Positions 53,783 to 62,184 of a stretch of DNA of 64,000 bases are shown one piece after another. The DNA lies in NCBI RefSeq assembly GCF_000374005.1, contig NZ_KB893170.1, forward strand, positions 15,243 to 79,242. Direction: 5' to 3'. This stretch comes from Kiloniella laminariae DSM 19542 (GTDB lineage Bacteria; Pseudomonadota; Alphaproteobacteria; Kiloniellales; Kiloniellaceae). The notes under the pieces are model-generated. The model worked only from the letters and a program-made list of their open reading frames with translations, was not told the origin of the DNA and ran no database searches. A program made the translations under genes and the position numbers. The stretch's first letter is position 1. The number at the start of each line of letters is the position of its first letter.

Positions 53783-56700
53783 TCAACTGGCGGCAAGCTG
53801 TTCCAGCATCGCCCGCGCCGAATTCGACTTCGCTTGCCACAGGTTTCTGTCCTGTGCCTCGATCAGACGTTCCGCCATTTCCTTCAGGGCCGCGGCATTG
53901 TTCTGTTCCAGAAATTCGCGCACGCTGTCATCCATCAGATAGGCGTCGAACACAGCATCAAAATGATGATCCTCAACTACTTTCGCCGTCGCGGCAAAGG
54001 CAAAAAGATAATCGACTGTTGCCGCCATCTCGAACGCCCCTTTGTAACCGTGGCGCATCACCCCCTCAATCCACTTGGGGTTAACCACACGGGCGCGCAC
54101 CACACGGGCAATTTCTTCCTGCAGGGTTCTGATCTGGGGACTTTCCGGCCGGGAGTGGTCGTTGTGATACACCACAGGCTGCGTGCCGGACAGATGACGG
54201 ATCGCCGCGGTCACACCACCTTCGAATTGATAATAGTCATCAGAATCCAGCAGATCGTGTTCGCGGTTATCCTGATTGTGGACCACCGCCTCGACATCGC
54301 GCAGGCGGTTTTCAAACAGGCTGTGCCCGGCTTCCCCATTACCGCCGCTGCCATAGGCATAACCGCCCCAGGCAATATAGGCCCGGGCCAGATCACCGTC
54401 ATTTTCCCAGCCGCGCTCGTCAATCAGGGCCTGTAGTCCCGCGCCATAAGCCCCCGGTTTGGAGCCGAAAACCCGATAGCCGGATCGCTGCGTTGCCGTC
54501 TTCTCGTCCAGTCCCCGCGCCATAAGCTCGGCTTTTTCCGTGACAACTCTTGCCGCCAGCGGGTTCATTTTCTCTGGTTCATCCAGCGCGGCAACAGCGC
54601 GGGCTGCGGAATCAAACAGATCAATCTGTGCCGGGAAGGCATCTCTGAAAAAACCCGAGACCCGGAGTGTTACATCAACCCGCGGACGGTCCAGCACCGA
54701 CAGCGGCAGGATTTCGAACCCGATGACCCGACGCGATGTTGGCTCCCACTGCGGCTGCACCCCCATCAGGGCCAGTCCCTGTGCAATATCATCGCCGCCG
54801 GTACGCATGTTCGAGGTGCCCCAGGCGGACAAGACCATGCGTTTGGGCCAGCTGCCGTTTTCCTGACGGTAGCGCTCGATCATCAGATTGGCCGACTTCC
54901 AGCCCAGTTGCCAGGCCGCAGGGGTTGGCACGACCCGCGAATCAACCGAATAGAAATTCCGCCCCGTCGGTAGCACATCCGGTTTGCCCCGGGTTGGCGC
55001 ACCAGAGGGTCCCGGCTCAACAAAGCGTCCGTCCAGTCCGCGCAAGGCACCATCGATTTCGCTGGCCCCGCAGGACCGCACAATCGGCGCAAGCTGTTGT
55101 TGGATCTTTGTCACAACCGCAAAGGTCGCGGGCCAGTCTTGCGGCACCTCAATTTCGCCAGCCACAAGTCGGGCGGCCAGAATTTCCAGACGCTCTACCG
55201 TGTCGCCATTGCTGCGCCAGCTGCCTTCACCCTGCAGCACCTCCGGGCGTGGCCCGTTCCAGGCATCACCGAACCGACAATCCAGCGGGTCAAATTCTAA
55301 CGGGAAGCCCAGATCTTTTGCCAAAGCTCGGATCAGCGAGGCATCCCCGCCCTTGCCGTCGCCCCGAGGCAGTCGGGTCAGGGCGACCAACAGATCATGC
55401 AGCAAGCGCCCCTCCGGCGACTGGCCAAAGATATGCAGCCCGTCGCGGATCTGCATTTCCTTCAGTTCACAAAGATAGTTATCCAGCTTGGACAGGGCAG
55501 CATCTTCATCATCCTGTTCGGAAATACCGCAGTCCTTGTCCAGTCCGATCCTTTGCGTCAGCTTCAGGATTTCATCCCGCAGCAGCTTAAGCCGCCGGGG
55601 ATCAACCCCCGCCGCTTCATAGTACTCATCACAGAGCTGTTCCAGATCTGCGAGTGGCCCATAGGATTCAGCGCGTGTCAGCGGTGGGGTCAGGTGATCG
55701 ATGATCACCGCCTGGGCCCGACGCTTTGCCTGGGTCCCCTCGCCGGGATCATTGACAATAAAGGGATAGAGATGCGGCATCGCCCCGAAAACAACTTCCG
55801 GGAAACAGACACTCGACAGCGCCAGTGACTTGCCCGGCAGCCACTCCATGTTGCCGTGTTTGCCCATATGGACAATGGCGTGCACCTGCTCGGCCTGACG
55901 CAGCCAGGCATAAAAAGCCAGATAACCATGCGGCGGCACCAGATCGGGCGAATGGTAAGTCTCGACCGGATTGATGTTGTAGCCGCGCGCGGGCTGCAGC
56001 CCGACAATGATCTTGCCACAGTGAAAGGCCGACACCGCGAAAGCCGACTGTTCCGGCATGAAGAAAGGATCTTTCTCCGGCCCGCCCCAGCGTTCTTCGA
56101 CGGCGTCACGTACCGCTTCGGGCAAGGCCTGCCAAAACGCCTGATAGGTCGAAAGGCTCAGGCTCTCGCGCACAATGCGCCCGTCCACCGCTGCGTTGGT
56201 TGGTCCCTCAGCCATGCGTTCGACCAGCGCGTTGCCATCCCCGGGGATATCGGCCACGTCATAACCCGCCGCCGCCATAGCCTTGAGCAGTTCGACGGTT
56301 CCTGCCGGAGTATCCAGGCCGACCCCGTTGCCCATGCGCCCGTCCCGGTTGGGATAGTTGGCCATGATCAGCGCCACCTTGCGCTCTGCCGCCGGGCAGT
56401 TTCGCAAGCGCAGCCAGTTGACCGCCAACTCAGCGACAAAGTCGATCCGGTCCGGCACTTCCTGATGGCAGACCACCGAGCATTCTGTAGCCGCATCAAA
56501 GCGGGCTTCAGATTTGAACGATACCGCGCGGGAGAGAATACGTCCGTCCACTTCGGGCAGGGCCACGTTCATGGCGATATCGCGCGCCGACAGACCGCTG
56601 AGACCTTCACGCCAGGCTGTTTCGTTGCCGCCGGAAAAAATCACCTGCAGGATCGGGCAATCGACCACATCAAACGGCGTTTGCTTGCGCTCGGCCCCCG

Positions 56701-57517
56701 GCGTTGAAATCGCAAAACCTGTGGCATTGAGGATGATCCCCGCCCCGGCCTCAGACAGATAATTGCTAACAATCCCGGCAGAAACCGGCTCCTTGAGCGA
56801 GGAACAATAGAGCGGCAGCGGATTGATCCCCTTGTCGCGCAAAGACCGGACCAGCGCATCAACCGGGGCCAGATCGGCGGATTGCAGCAGCGCCCGATAG
56901 AACACGATTGCGGCAACGGGTGCGCCCTCGATCCATTTCGCTTTCAGATCGTCAAGATCAGGCGTATCAAGACCGGGCCAGTAGACCCCCGCACGCAACA
57001 GCGGTTTAGGCTCGACCCAGTCAAACTCCCGGCCCAACAGAGACGCCAGATAACAGAGCGAATTGCGCGCATTATCCGGGCCGCCGTGGATAAAGTACTG
57101 CCAGATCCGGTGATAGCTTTCCTGCGAAACGCTGGAATAGGCCGCCAGCTCGGCATCGGGCTGATCATCGCCCGGCAGCAGCACCAGCGGGATTTTTTTC
57201 GCTTTGCAGACGGCTCTGAGCTGTTCCACACCATAGGGCCAGTAGCCAATTCCGCCGAGAATACGGGCAACAACAAATTTGGCCTCCGCCACCATATCCT
57301 CGACATAAAGATCGACAGACATGTTGTGCGACAGCTGCATCAGGTTGGCCAGCCGCAGCGTGGGATAACCGTCTCCTAACAGCTGGCGGGCCTGAACCAG
57401 ACTGGCCAGTTCGGTATCCGCGGCTGAAAGGATCAGGATATCACCGGGCGACTGCCCCAAATCAACGGCGTCAGACCCGTCGGCAATCATCCCCGGCTGG
57501 GCTTGTAACAGATGCAT
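53783..57517 (-). CDS. cobN: Cobaltochelatase large subunit CobN
   Basis: This 1244-residue protein binds hydrogenobyrinic acid a,c-diamide and, with CobS and CobT, inserts cobalt using ATP, in the late-insertion route. It has the CobN/BchH fold: the N-terminal domain (DLYVEDMVAEAKFVVARILGG), the central GYLAFYAWLRQAEQVHAIVHMGKHGN block near residue 545, and C-terminal YNDHSRPESP and EGVMRHGYKGA. The full length agrees with Pseudomonas denitrificans CobN. No cobS or cobT is in the window, so they must lie elsewhere or the protein works otherwise. Confidence 0.95.
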   Translation of the reverse strand: MHLLQAQPGMIADGSDAVDLGQSPGDILILSAADTELASLVQARQLLGDGYPTLRLANLMQLSHNMSVDLYVEDMVAEAKFVVARILGGIGYWPYGVEQLRAVCKAKKIPLVLLPGDDQPDAELAAYSSVSQESYHRIWQYFIHGGPDNARNSLCYLASLLGREFDWVEPKPLLRAGVYWPGLDTPDLDDLKAKWIEGAPVAAIVFYRALLQSADLAPVDALVRSLRDKGINPLPLYCSSLKEPVSAGIVSNYLSEAGAGIILNATGFAISTPGAERKQTPFDVVDCPILQVIFSGGNETAWREGLSGLSARDIAMNVALPEVDGRILSRAVSFKSEARFDAATECSVVCHQEVPDRIDFVAELAVNWLRLRNCPAAERKVALIMANYPNRDGRMGNGVGLDTPAGTVELLKAMAAAGYDVADIPGDGNALVERMAEGPTNAAVDGRIVRESLSLSTYQAFWQALPEAVRDAVEERWGGPEKDPFFMPEQSAFAVSAFHCGKIIVGLQPARGYNINPVETYHSPDLVPPHGYLAFYAWLRQAEQVHAIVHMGKHGNMEWLPGKSLALSSVCFPEVVFGAMPHLYPFIVNDPGEGTQAKRRAQAVIIDHLTPPLTRAESYGPLADLEQLCDEYYEAAGVDPRRLKLLRDEILKLTQRIGLDKDCGISEQDDEDAALSKLDNYLCELKEMQIRDGLHIFGQSPEGRLLHDLLVALTRLPRGDGKGGDASLIRALAKDLGFPLEFDPLDCRFGDAWNGPRPEVLQGEGSWRSNGDTVERLEILAARLVAGEIEVPQDWPATFAVVTKIQQQLAPIVRSCGASEIDGALRGLDGRFVEPGPSGAPTRGKPDVLPTGRNFYSVDSRVVPTPAAWQLGWKSANLMIERYRQENGSWPKRMVLSAWGTSNMRTGGDDIAQGLALMGVQPQWEPTSRRVIGFEILPLSVLDRPRVDVTLRVSGFFRDAFPAQIDLFDSAARAVAALDEPEKMNPLAARVVTEKAELMARGLDEKTATQRSGYRVFGSKPGAYGAGLQALIDERGWENDGDLARAYIAWGGYAYGSGGNGEAGHSLFENRLRDVEAVVHNQDNREHDLLDSDDYYQFEGGVTAAIRHLSGTQPVVYHNDHSRPESPQIRTLQEEIARVVRARVVNPKWIEGVMRHGYKGAFEMAATVDYLFAFAATAKVVEDHHFDAVFDAYLMDDSVREFLEQNNAAALKEMAERLIEAQDRNLWQAKSNSARAMLEQLAAS

Positions 57518-57625
57518 AAACGTCTTCTCTTTGCCTGCGATGGCCCACGAAAGATTGGCCCCAGAGGATCAGGAAGCGGGAGAAAGCCTCAAAACAACGC
57601 CCCCTCCCACAGATTAAAAGCCTTA

Positions 57626-58660
57626 TCAGGCCGTCATTTCGGCCCGGATTGCCGCTTCGTCCATGTCGTGATCGCCGATCACCACCAGACGGCTGCGACG
57701 GACTGCGGCATCAGACCATTCCTGATCATAATACTGCTGGAAACGACTACCGACGCCCTGAACAACCAGCCGCATGTCCTTGCCGGCAACGGCGACAAAG
57801 CCCTTCACCCGCAGGATTTCGTGTTTGGCGACGATTGGCAGCAACTTGGCGATCAACGCTTCGGGGTCAGCAATCTCGCCGAACTCGACAGCAAAGCTTT
57901 CGAAGTCGTCGTGATCGTGCTCGTGGCCGTCATCGTGATGGGAATGGCGCGAGTCCAGATCGTCCTCGGCGGCGGCTTCCAGTCCCAGCAGGACCGAGGC
58001 ATCGATCTCGCCGTGCGAGATCTTGACGATCTTCACTTCCGGGCGGATTTCCTTGCGCACAGCTTCCAGCACCCGGTCCATGTCGCCTTCTTCCAGCAGA
58101 TCAAGCTTGTTGATCACCACCATATCGGCACAGCCCAGCTGCTCTTCGAACAGTTCTTCCAGCGGGCTTTCATGATCCAGATTGTCATCGGCGGCGCGTT
58201 GTGCTTCGATCGCCTGCGGGTTGGAGGCAAAAAGCCCGTCGGCCACAGCGCGCCCGTCAACCAGGGTAATCACCCCGTCCACGGTCACGCGGGTTCTGAT
58301 TTCCGGCCAGTTGAACGCCTTGACCAGCGGCTTGGGCAGGGCGAGGCCAGAGGTTTCGATGATAATATGATCCGGCGGTGTTTCGCGGTTCAACAGCTTC
58401 TCGATTGTCGGGATGAAATCATCGGCGACGGTGCAGCAGATACAACCGTTGGCCAGCTCCAGCACGTCCTCGTCATTGCAGCCTTCGATGTTGCAGCCCT
58501 TGACGATATCGCTGTCCACGCCCAGATCACCAAATTCATTGATGATCAGCGCCAGCTTGCGTCCGCCTGCGGTTTTCAAAAGGTGCTGGATCGTGCTGGT
58601 TTTTCCAGCACCCAGAAATCCGGTGATCACTGTTGCCGGAATTTTTTTAGTCTGTGCCAT
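57626..58660 (-). CDS. cobW: CobW-type GTPase metallochaperone
   Basis: A 344-residue COG0523 GTPase that probably delivers cobalt to B12 synthesis. The P-loop is ITGFLGAGKTSTIQHLL near residue 13; the metal-binding CICCTV motif is near residue 74; NKLDLLEEGD is the guanine-specificity region. A His/Asp-rich stretch (RHSHHDDGHEHDHDDFE) sits near residue 237, between the GTPase and C-terminal domains, and resembles the longer one in CbiX. It lies between cobU and cobN in one leftward operon. Confidence 0.95.
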   Translation of the reverse strand: MAQTKKIPATVITGFLGAGKTSTIQHLLKTAGGRKLALIINEFGDLGVDSDIVKGCNIEGCNDEDVLELANGCICCTVADDFIPTIEKLLNRETPPDHIIIETSGLALPKPLVKAFNWPEIRTRVTVDGVITLVDGRAVADGLFASNPQAIEAQRAADDNLDHESPLEELFEEQLGCADMVVINKLDLLEEGDMDRVLEAVRKEIRPEVKIVKISHGEIDASVLLGLEAAAEDDLDSRHSHHDDGHEHDHDDFESFAVEFGEIADPEALIAKLLPIVAKHEILRVKGFVAVAGKDMRLVVQGVGSRFQQYYDQEWSDAAVRRSRLVVIGDHDMDEAAIRAEMTA

Positions 58661-58729
58661 CTGTTTATCTAAATCCTGCGTTCGTTTTTCAAATTCAGCC
58701 CAAGCGGCCTCAATAGCATTTCAATCCGG

Positions 58730-59269
58730 CTACTCCGCTGCAGGCTTGACCCGCATCGGCAATCCGGAAACCATAAAAACAACCGAGGGAACGGCCGCGG
58801 CGATGCGCTGGTGCAATCGGCCTGCATGGTCCCTGAAATCTCGTGACATCTTGTCCATGGGAACGATTCCCAATCCAACCTCGTTGGAAACTAGCACAAC
58901 CGGGCCCGCCAGTTCAGGTAAAGCCGCGACCAGTTGTGCACCTTCCACGTCAGGATCACGCCCTGCCATCATCAGATTGGTGACCCAGAGCGTCAGACAG
59001 TCAACCAGCACCACCGCATCCGGGCGACAGATTTTGCGCAAGCGCGCCACCAGTTCCAGCGGCTCTTCAAAGGTCTGCCAGCGCGACCCCCGACGCAGCT
59101 TGTGCTCGTCGATCCGCGCGTCCATCTCGTCGTCCCAGGCCTGCGCCGTCGCCAGATAGAGACAATCCCCCGGCTGGCCTTCGACCAGTTGCTCGGCATA
59201 ACTGCTCTTGCCCGAGCGGGCCCCACCAAGAACCAGTGTATGTGGCACAGACGCTTCTCTCCCGGTCAT
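58730..59269 (-). CDS. cobU: Adenosylcobinamide kinase/guanylyltransferase
   Basis: This 179-residue bifunctional enzyme phosphorylates adenosylcobinamide and transfers GMP to it, preparing the nucleotide-loop assembly. P-loop VLGGARSGKSSYAEQL near residue 13, guanylylation region HKLRRGSRWQTFEEPL near residue 54, and VDCLTLWVTNLM near residue 89 are all present. It appears to be the first gene of cobU-cobW-cobN-cobO (69 bases before cobW). It is called cobP in Pseudomonas. Confidence 0.95.
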   Translation of the reverse strand: MTGREASVPHTLVLGGARSGKSSYAEQLVEGQPGDCLYLATAQAWDDEMDARIDEHKLRRGSRWQTFEEPLELVARLRKICRPDAVVLVDCLTLWVTNLMMAGRDPDVEGAQLVAALPELAGPVVLVSNEVGLGIVPMDKMSRDFRDHAGRLHQRIAAAVPSVVFMVSGLPMRVKPAAE

Positions 59270-59473
59270 CGGCCGTTTTCTCCCCTGTCACCTGCATCAA
59301 TAACAGATGACTTTTCCCTTTGATCGCCAGAGGATGCAAGGCAATTTTGCCAAAAGGGCAATCGGCAAGGCAATCACCAGAAAACATTCGACAGTCTCCG
59401 GCTTTCCATGCAAATTTCTACAGGACGGCCCCCTAACTGCGCCGCCCCTTAACTGTGAGTGACACCCTGATCA

Positions 59474-60112
59474 ATGAAAAAACCGGATTTCGACGACAGC
59501 TTCTGTAATGGTTTGACCCAGCTTCTGGAATGGCGTCGCGATGTCCGACACTTCAAAACCACGGCCCTGCCCGATGGATTGCTCGATACCCTGCTTGATC
59601 TGGCCTGCCTTGCGCCCTCCGTCGGCAACAGCCAGCCCTGGCGCTTTGTCCTGGTTGAAGACGACAACACCCGGCAGGCCATCCGGGAAAATTTCCAACG
59701 GGCAAACAGCCAGGCGCTTGAGGGCTATGACGGCGACCGCGCCCGGCTTTACGCCAGTCTCAAGCTCGAAGGCATGGACAAGGCCCCGGTACAGCTGGCG
59801 GTTTTTGCCAACGAACAAACAGAACAGGGCCACGGCCTCGGCCATCAGTCCATGCCGGAAATGCTGCGGTACTCTGCTGTGCTCGCCGTCCATACCCTCT
59901 GGCTGGCTGCCAGAGCCTACGGCGTCGGTCTGGGCTGGGTTTCCATCCTTGACGCGGACGAAGTGAGCAAAACACTCGCAGTCCCCGAAGACTGGAAACT
60001 GGTCGCCTACTGCTGCATCGGCTACCCGGAACAGGAAGACGACACACCCGAGCTGGTCAAGCTCGGCTGGCAGGATCGGCAGGCCGACTGCCGAAAAGTC
60101 CTCAAACGCTGA
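59474..60112 (+). CDS. bluB: 5,6-dimethylbenzimidazole synthase
   Basis: This 212-residue flavin-destructase cleaves FMNH2 with oxygen to make the lower ligand of B12. It is a nitroreductase-fold protein; LEWRRDVRHFKT near residue 15, LDLACLAPSVGNSQPWRFV near residue 43 and the C-terminal YCCIGYPEQEDDTPEL are typical. Oxygen is needed, so the organism makes lower ligand aerobically although its corrin ring genes resemble the anaerobic route. It is divergent from cobU. Confidence 0.92.
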   Translation: MKKPDFDDSFCNGLTQLLEWRRDVRHFKTTALPDGLLDTLLDLACLAPSVGNSQPWRFVLVEDDNTRQAIRENFQRANSQALEGYDGDRARLYASLKLEGMDKAPVQLAVFANEQTEQGHGLGHQSMPEMLRYSAVLAVHTLWLAARAYGVGLGWVSILDADEVSKTLAVPEDWKLVAYCCIGYPEQEDDTPELVKLGWQDRQADCRKVLKR

Positions 60113-60236
60113 AAGAAAACCAAACCCTCTTTTACTCAGCCCGGCCAGCAGCTTATAGTAATCTGAATTTTTCTGTGTGTATCGTCCGATCTCTTTAAGA
60201 CAGCCCTGCGTAAGCCGGAAGGCTGGGAAGGAGACC

Positions 60237-61541
60237 GTGAAATTTTGCCAATTCAACGCCGGACTCCCGAGAATGCGCCAACCAAAGATTTTCACGACAC
60301 TCCAAAGCTATAGCTGGCAACTTTTTGTCCATGACCTTCTGGCCGGAGCAACCGTTGCCATGGTTGCCCTGCCCCTCAGCCTCGCCATCGCCATTGCATC
60401 GGGTGCCGACCCTTCCAAGGGCATGATCACCGCGATTGTCGGCGGCTTTCTGATTTCACTTTTTGGCGGCAGCCGGGTTCAGATCGGCGGACCGACCGGG
60501 GCTTTTATTGTCGTTGTCTTCGGGGTAATCGCCCAACATGGCTATGACGGTCTGGTTCTGGCAAGCTTTATGGCGGGGATTATTCTGCTGGTTGGCGGCT
60601 ATTTTCGTGCCGGAAACCTGATTGCCTTCGTGCCCGAGGCCGTGGTGAACGGCTTCACCATTGGCATCGGCATCATCATCGCCACCAGCCAGCTGAAAGA
60701 TTTTCTTGGCCTGTCCCTCGACAGGGTTCCCGCCGACTTTCTGGAAAAAATCCCCGCGCTCTGGGACGCCCGGACAAGCTTCAGCCCGGCGACTTTTTCC
60801 ATTGCGCTGATCACCCTCGCCCTGATCCTGATCCTGCGCCGGGCCGCCCCGCGCTTTCCCGGCCTTATCGTGGCGGTCGGGGTTGGTTCTGCCCTTGTCG
60901 CCTTTCTACTGCTGCCCGTAGATACCCTCGGCTCCCGCTTTGGCGAACTGCCAAGCCAGATGCCCTGGCCGCAGTTGCCCGACTTTTCGCTCTCCCGGAT
61001 TATTGAACTTCTGCCCTCGGCTTTTGTTATTGCCTTTCTGGCCGGGGTTGAATCGCTGCTTTCGGCCATGGTCGCCGACAAAATGATCACGGGGCACCAC
61101 AGACCAAATGCGGAACTGACGGCCCAGGGCATTGCCAATATCGGCTCTGCCCTCTTCACAGGTCTGCCCGTGACAGGCGCAATTGCCCGAACCGCAACCA
61201 ACATCAAGGCAGGTGGAAAAACCCCCGTCGCTGGCCTCGTCCATGCCCTGATCATTCTGCTGGTGATGTTACTTGCTGCCCCGCTGGCAAGCTATCTGGC
61301 CATGCCCGCCCTTGCCGCCCTGCTGATCGTGACGGCCTGGAACATGACCGAACCTCACAAATGGCGCGAATACGCGCGCGGCAGGAAAAGCGACATTATG
61401 CTTTTGCTTCTCACCCTCGCCCTGACGGTGCTTGTTGATCTGACGGTGGCCATTGGCGTTGGTGTCTCCGTGGGTCTGGCCCTGCGTCTGAGTCGCCGGA
61501 AAACTGTAGAAAGCGACTGGTCATCACCCGACAGGTACTGA
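60237..61541 (+). CDS. SulP family anion transporter without STAS domain
   Basis: A 434-residue inner-membrane anion transporter of the SulP (SLC26) family, with about 12 hydrophobic segments. VAMVALPLSLAIAIASGADP near residue 45 and FGGSRVQIGGPTGAFIVVV near residue 82 are the diagnostic SulP motifs. Most SulP proteins have a C-terminal STAS domain of about 120 residues; this one stops after the last helix. GTG 60237 is chosen because AAGGAG lies three bases upstream; ATG 60273 and GTG 60177 are alternatives. The substrate may be sulfate or bicarbonate. Confidence 0.88.
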   Translation: MKFCQFNAGLPRMRQPKIFTTLQSYSWQLFVHDLLAGATVAMVALPLSLAIAIASGADPSKGMITAIVGGFLISLFGGSRVQIGGPTGAFIVVVFGVIAQHGYDGLVLASFMAGIILLVGGYFRAGNLIAFVPEAVVNGFTIGIGIIIATSQLKDFLGLSLDRVPADFLEKIPALWDARTSFSPATFSIALITLALILILRRAAPRFPGLIVAVGVGSALVAFLLLPVDTLGSRFGELPSQMPWPQLPDFSLSRIIELLPSAFVIAFLAGVESLLSAMVADKMITGHHRPNAELTAQGIANIGSALFTGLPVTGAIARTATNIKAGGKTPVAGLVHALIILLVMLLAAPLASYLAMPALAALLIVTAWNMTEPHKWREYARGRKSDIMLLLLTLALTVLVDLTVAIGVGVSVGLALRLSRRKTVESDWSSPDRY

Positions 61542-61668
61542 TGCATCGAAACCTGAGTGCTTCAGCTCCTGCCTCCTTCTTCAGGGAAGATAGGTAAATT
61601 CAGAGGCAGAAGAACAAACTCGTTAACACAATAGGTCTCTTTCGACCTAAAGCAGATACTTTGAATTG

Positions 61669-62040
61669 TTAAGAATTAAACCTGAGAACAATTGATTTAC
61701 ACTCGATAAAAGATACTTTTTTTGCCCATAAAATAGATTCTTGGACTTCAGGTTCATGTCGATCCAGTGCTTCTTGAGACCAATATTTCCTAGGAGCACC
61801 AATAGGAAGATTATCGACTTCAGAAGACACAACAGTAAAAGCTAAAAAGTCCTTATCATCTTCAGAAAGGCCAACTTCGAATCTGAGCGTTGATAATTCA
61901 ATTGCACCTTCTAGATAATGCACCGAGCCATCAATCATGCCACGAGCCACTTCTGCTGCGCGCTGCCTCTTCTTCTCGACGTATTCCTCATGACTCATTT
62001 TCATGGAGTGCTTTTCCAGATAATGGCTGAACCCATACAA
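61669..62040 (-). CDS. Small hypothetical protein, AT-rich gene
   Basis: A 123-residue protein with a C-terminal half including LSTLRFEVGLSEDDKDFLAF and SSEVDNLPIGAPRKYWSQEAL. It looks like a widespread family of small proteins of unknown function, sometimes found near toxin-immunity genes. The gene has clearly higher AT content than its neighbours, which could point to horizontal transfer. The start could also be ATG 62004 or 61998 (MKMSHEEYVEKK). It is isolated, with no partner gene next to it. Confidence 0.6.
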   Translation of the reverse strand: MYGFSHYLEKHSMKMSHEEYVEKKRQRAAEVARGMIDGSVHYLEGAIELSTLRFEVGLSEDDKDFLAFTVVSSEVDNLPIGAPRKYWSQEALDRHEPEVQESILWAKKVSFIECKSIVLRFNS

Positions 62041-62099
62041 ACTTAAATTTATAGAGATTCTACCGCCATAAAGGGTACAGTAACTTCAATCCCTTCCCA

Positions 62100-62138
62100 T
62101 ATCGTAAAGAGCGGATGGGTAATCCACTCTTTACGATA
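62100..62138. repeat. Long perfect inverted repeat
   Basis: TATCGTAAAGAG and CTCTTTACGATA form a perfect 12-base stem, extended after one mismatch by GGAT/ATCC, with a 5-base loop. It lies 47 bases after the pepN stop on the minus strand and 60 bases before the small AT-rich gene. It may be the pepN terminator, though no U-tract follows, or an insertion remnant. Confidence 0.7.
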
Positions 62139-62184
62139 GGAAAGTAAGCTCCCGCCTATAAATAAGGCTAATAAAATCTAAACC

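Noticed and set aside
59270-59473. Possible cobalamin riboswitch upstream of cobU
   Set aside because: An AAAGGGAA string occurs on the minus strand, but it is too close to the start codon and the rest of the conserved core is missing.
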